DNA of 64,000 bases from Leptobacterium flavescens. Its GTDB lineage: Bacteria; Bacteroidota; Bacteroidia; Flavobacteriales; Flavobacteriaceae. Positions 62,498-64,000 of this stretch are shown here, one piece after another. Every line of letters begins with the position of its first letter. Positions within the stretch are counted from its first letter, which is position 1. The notes beneath the pieces were generated by a model. The model saw nothing but the letters and a program-made list of their open reading frames with translations. It had not been told where the DNA came from and ran no database searches. A program made the translations under genes and the position numbers. Where the stretch lies: assembly GCF_010671605.1 (NCBI RefSeq), contig NZ_JAABOO010000001.1, positions 372,001 through 436,000 on the forward strand, given 5' to 3'.

Positions 62498-63763
62498 ATG
62501 GAAACATATGCCAAGGCTTTATTGATCGCAATTCCTTTTTTTATCGGGCTGGTTTTACTGGAGATCCTATACGGATATTTCATTAAAAATCAGATGCATA
62601 AGCCTATGGATACCATTTCCAGTCTGAGTTCGGGCCTTACCAATATTATCAAGGATTCTCTCGGCCTGGCTGTTATCATTATCTCCTACCCTTTCCTGCT
62701 TAAACATCTGGCGCTTTTTAATATCGAATCGACTTTAACGGTTTATATAATTGGTTTTATTGCCATAGACTTTGCAGGTTACTGGAATCATCGCCTGAGC
62801 CATAAAGTGAATTTCTTCTGGAACCAGCATGTAATACATCACAGCAGTGAAGAGTTTAACCTGGCTTGCGCCCTCAGACAATCTGTTTCCAATATTCTGG
62901 GGTACTTCCCTCTGCTTCTGATCCCTGCTGCCATTATGGGAGTTCCGGAGAATGTCATCAATATCATAGCTCCTATCCATCTTTTTGCACAGTTCTGGTA
63001 TCATACCAAACACATCGGTAAAATGGGATGGCTGGAATATATTATTGTTACCCCGTCTCAACACAGGGTACATCATGCCATTAATCCGGAATATATTGAC
63101 AAAAACCTGGGGCAGATATTCTGTATCTGGGACAGGATGTTCGGGACTTTTCAGGAAGAACTTAAAGAAGTACCTCCCGTATACGGTATTTTAAAACCTG
63201 CTAAAACCTGGAATCCCATTCTGATCAACTTTCAGCATATCTGGCGATTGATGCAGGATGCCTGGAGAACCAGTAGCTGGAAGGCCAAATTCCTTATCTG
63301 GTTTATGCCCACAGGATGGCGACCTGAAGACGTAAAAGAAAAGTATCCTGTCCAGGTGATCAATGACGTTTATAATTTTGACAAATACGAAACAGAAGCC
63401 ACAAAAGCTTTTATCTGGTATTCAATATTCCAGCTTCTCAGTTGTACAGGGCTGATGCTCTTTATGTTTTACAGTTTCGGAAACCTGAGTTTTAACGAAT
63501 TGCTTATTTATGGAGCGATGGTGTTTATCGGTATTTATGGATATTCTACCCTGATGGACCGTAAAAACTATGCCGTATGGTTAGAACTGATCCGAAGTTT
63601 TGCCGCTTTGGGCTTTATCTATTACACAGGAGATTGGTTTGGATTGAAATCGGTGTCCTATATTGGCTTTATCCTGGTAATTATCTACTTTTTCATTACC
63701 GTACTGGGAGCCATTTATTTTTCTTATTTCGAGAAAAAACAGCTTTCACAAATTGCCGTCTGA
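62498..63763 (+). CDS. Fatty-acid hydroxylase / sterol-desaturase superfamily membrane protein
   Basis: The 421-residue protein has several membrane helices and the histidine motifs of the di-iron hydroxylase superfamily: HRLSH at 98-102, HVIHH about 109-113 and QHRVHH near 187-192. Such enzymes hydroxylate or desaturate lipids. The C-terminal third (about 300-415) adds four or five more helices, similar to long bacterial members. The ATG at 62498 is preferred over a TTG three codons upstream. The lipid substrate is unknown. Confidence 0.88.
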   Translation: METYAKALLIAIPFFIGLVLLEILYGYFIKNQMHKPMDTISSLSSGLTNIIKDSLGLAVIIISYPFLLKHLALFNIESTLTVYIIGFIAIDFAGYWNHRLSHKVNFFWNQHVIHHSSEEFNLACALRQSVSNILGYFPLLLIPAAIMGVPENVINIIAPIHLFAQFWYHTKHIGKMGWLEYIIVTPSQHRVHHAINPEYIDKNLGQIFCIWDRMFGTFQEELKEVPPVYGILKPAKTWNPILINFQHIWRLMQDAWRTSSWKAKFLIWFMPTGWRPEDVKEKYPVQVINDVYNFDKYETEATKAFIWYSIFQLLSCTGLMLFMFYSFGNLSFNELLIYGAMVFIGIYGYSTLMDRKNYAVWLELIRSFAALGFIYYTGDWFGLKSVSYIGFILVIIYFFITVLGAIYFSYFEKKQLSQIAV

Positions 63764-63839
63764 ATGTTTTTTAAATGACATTTATCGGAGGGGATGCTGA
63801 TTTTTTATTTACTATCTTTAGAATCAAAAATCAGCCATC

Positions 63840-64000
63840 ATGTTCAAGAATTACACTGTCATTTTTCTGGCATTTTTCACCATTTCACTATCCGCTCAGG
63901 ATTATTTCTTAAAAAAATACCAACCTTTTAATTCTGCCATTCCTTCTCCGGAAGCCTTTTTAGGATATCCGATCGGTTCTCAGCATACCCGGCATGATCA
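63840..64000 (+). CDS. Probable M14-family peptidase, 5' part
   Basis: The frame runs off the end of the window after 53 codons. It begins with a signal peptide (about residues 1-20, ending LSAQ) and continues with PSPEAFLGYPIGSQHTRHD. I associate this E-x-F-L-G-Y-x-I-G-x-x-H-x-x-H-D stretch with the N-terminus of Bacteroidota zinc carboxypeptidases of family M14. The catalytic zinc residues are beyond the window, so the call is provisional. Confidence 0.6.
   Translation, partial: MFKNYTVIFLAFFTISLSAQDYFLKKYQPFNSAIPSPEAFLGYPIGSQHTRHD

Noticed and set aside
1-64000. Mobile elements, CRISPR arrays, tRNA and rRNA genes
   Set aside because: Looked for on both strands by eye; no transposase, integrase, regularly spaced repeats or cloverleaf-like sequences were seen.

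Overview
The window is chromosomal DNA of a Bacteroidota bacterium, most probably a member of the Flavobacteriaceae. The evidence is the gliding-motility lipoprotein GldI, a long SecA with Bacteroidota-type insertions, lipoproteins with short Flavobacterium-like signal peptides, AT-rich sequence, and promoters of the Bacteroidota type (TTG, about 19 bases, TAnnTTTG). It starts inside a WbqC-like gene and ends inside a probable M14 peptidase gene. I saw no tRNA, rRNA, CRISPR array, insertion sequence or prophage.

Positions 1-19,600 hold housekeeping genes: WbqC-like and DUF6122 genes; a leftward operon of a small membrane protein, mutL and two rhomboid proteases, with an EEP-family phosphatase beyond; a TPR protein with ribH; recF, a lipoprotein gene and a DciA-like DUF721 gene; ndk; a PhoD-like phosphatase; an nrnA-like gene, gldI and a cyclophilin-FKBP lipoprotein; recQ; then kdsD, tatC, a CxxC carboxymuconolactone decarboxylase-like gene, lptB and pssA. 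KdsD, LptB, PssA and Lnt all serve the envelope, so the polysaccharide locus beside them sits in an envelope-related neighbourhood.

Positions 21,300-54,759 are one leftward, almost gapless array of 30 genes for a surface polysaccharide. It begins with wza and wzc and a small initiating sugar-phosphate transferase. Next come a LegB-like dehydratase, an ABC exporter (Wzm and Wzt with a C-terminal extension), two methyltransferases, a neuB-neuC-neuA trio for a nonulosonic acid and an AsnB-type amidotransferase. An MBOAT/SGNH acylation pair, twelve glycosyltransferases, a hexapeptide acyltransferase, an O-antigen-ligase-like protein, a CapK-like adenylate-forming enzyme and a second, polytopic initiating transferase complete it. 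Many genes overlap by a few bases, and an unusual number start with TTG. The likely product is a decorated acidic glycan exported by the ABC route; this is inference from gene content.

Positions 54,840-64,000 return to general functions: an ABC-F ATPase, a methyltransferase, a 46-residue membrane protein, a corrinoid adenosyltransferase, a DUF2795 protein with a near-ideal promoter, secA with a strong terminator, a 389-base gap with an inverted repeat, a fatty-acid-hydroxylase/sterol-desaturase-like membrane protein, and the start of the peptidase gene.

Points that deserve attention are a RecQ without its zinc cysteines, a MutL without the usual endonuclease motifs, an incomplete nonulosonic-acid pathway with a LegB homologue, a glycosyltransferase carrying an unrecognised N-terminal domain, and repeated TTGA stop-start junctions.
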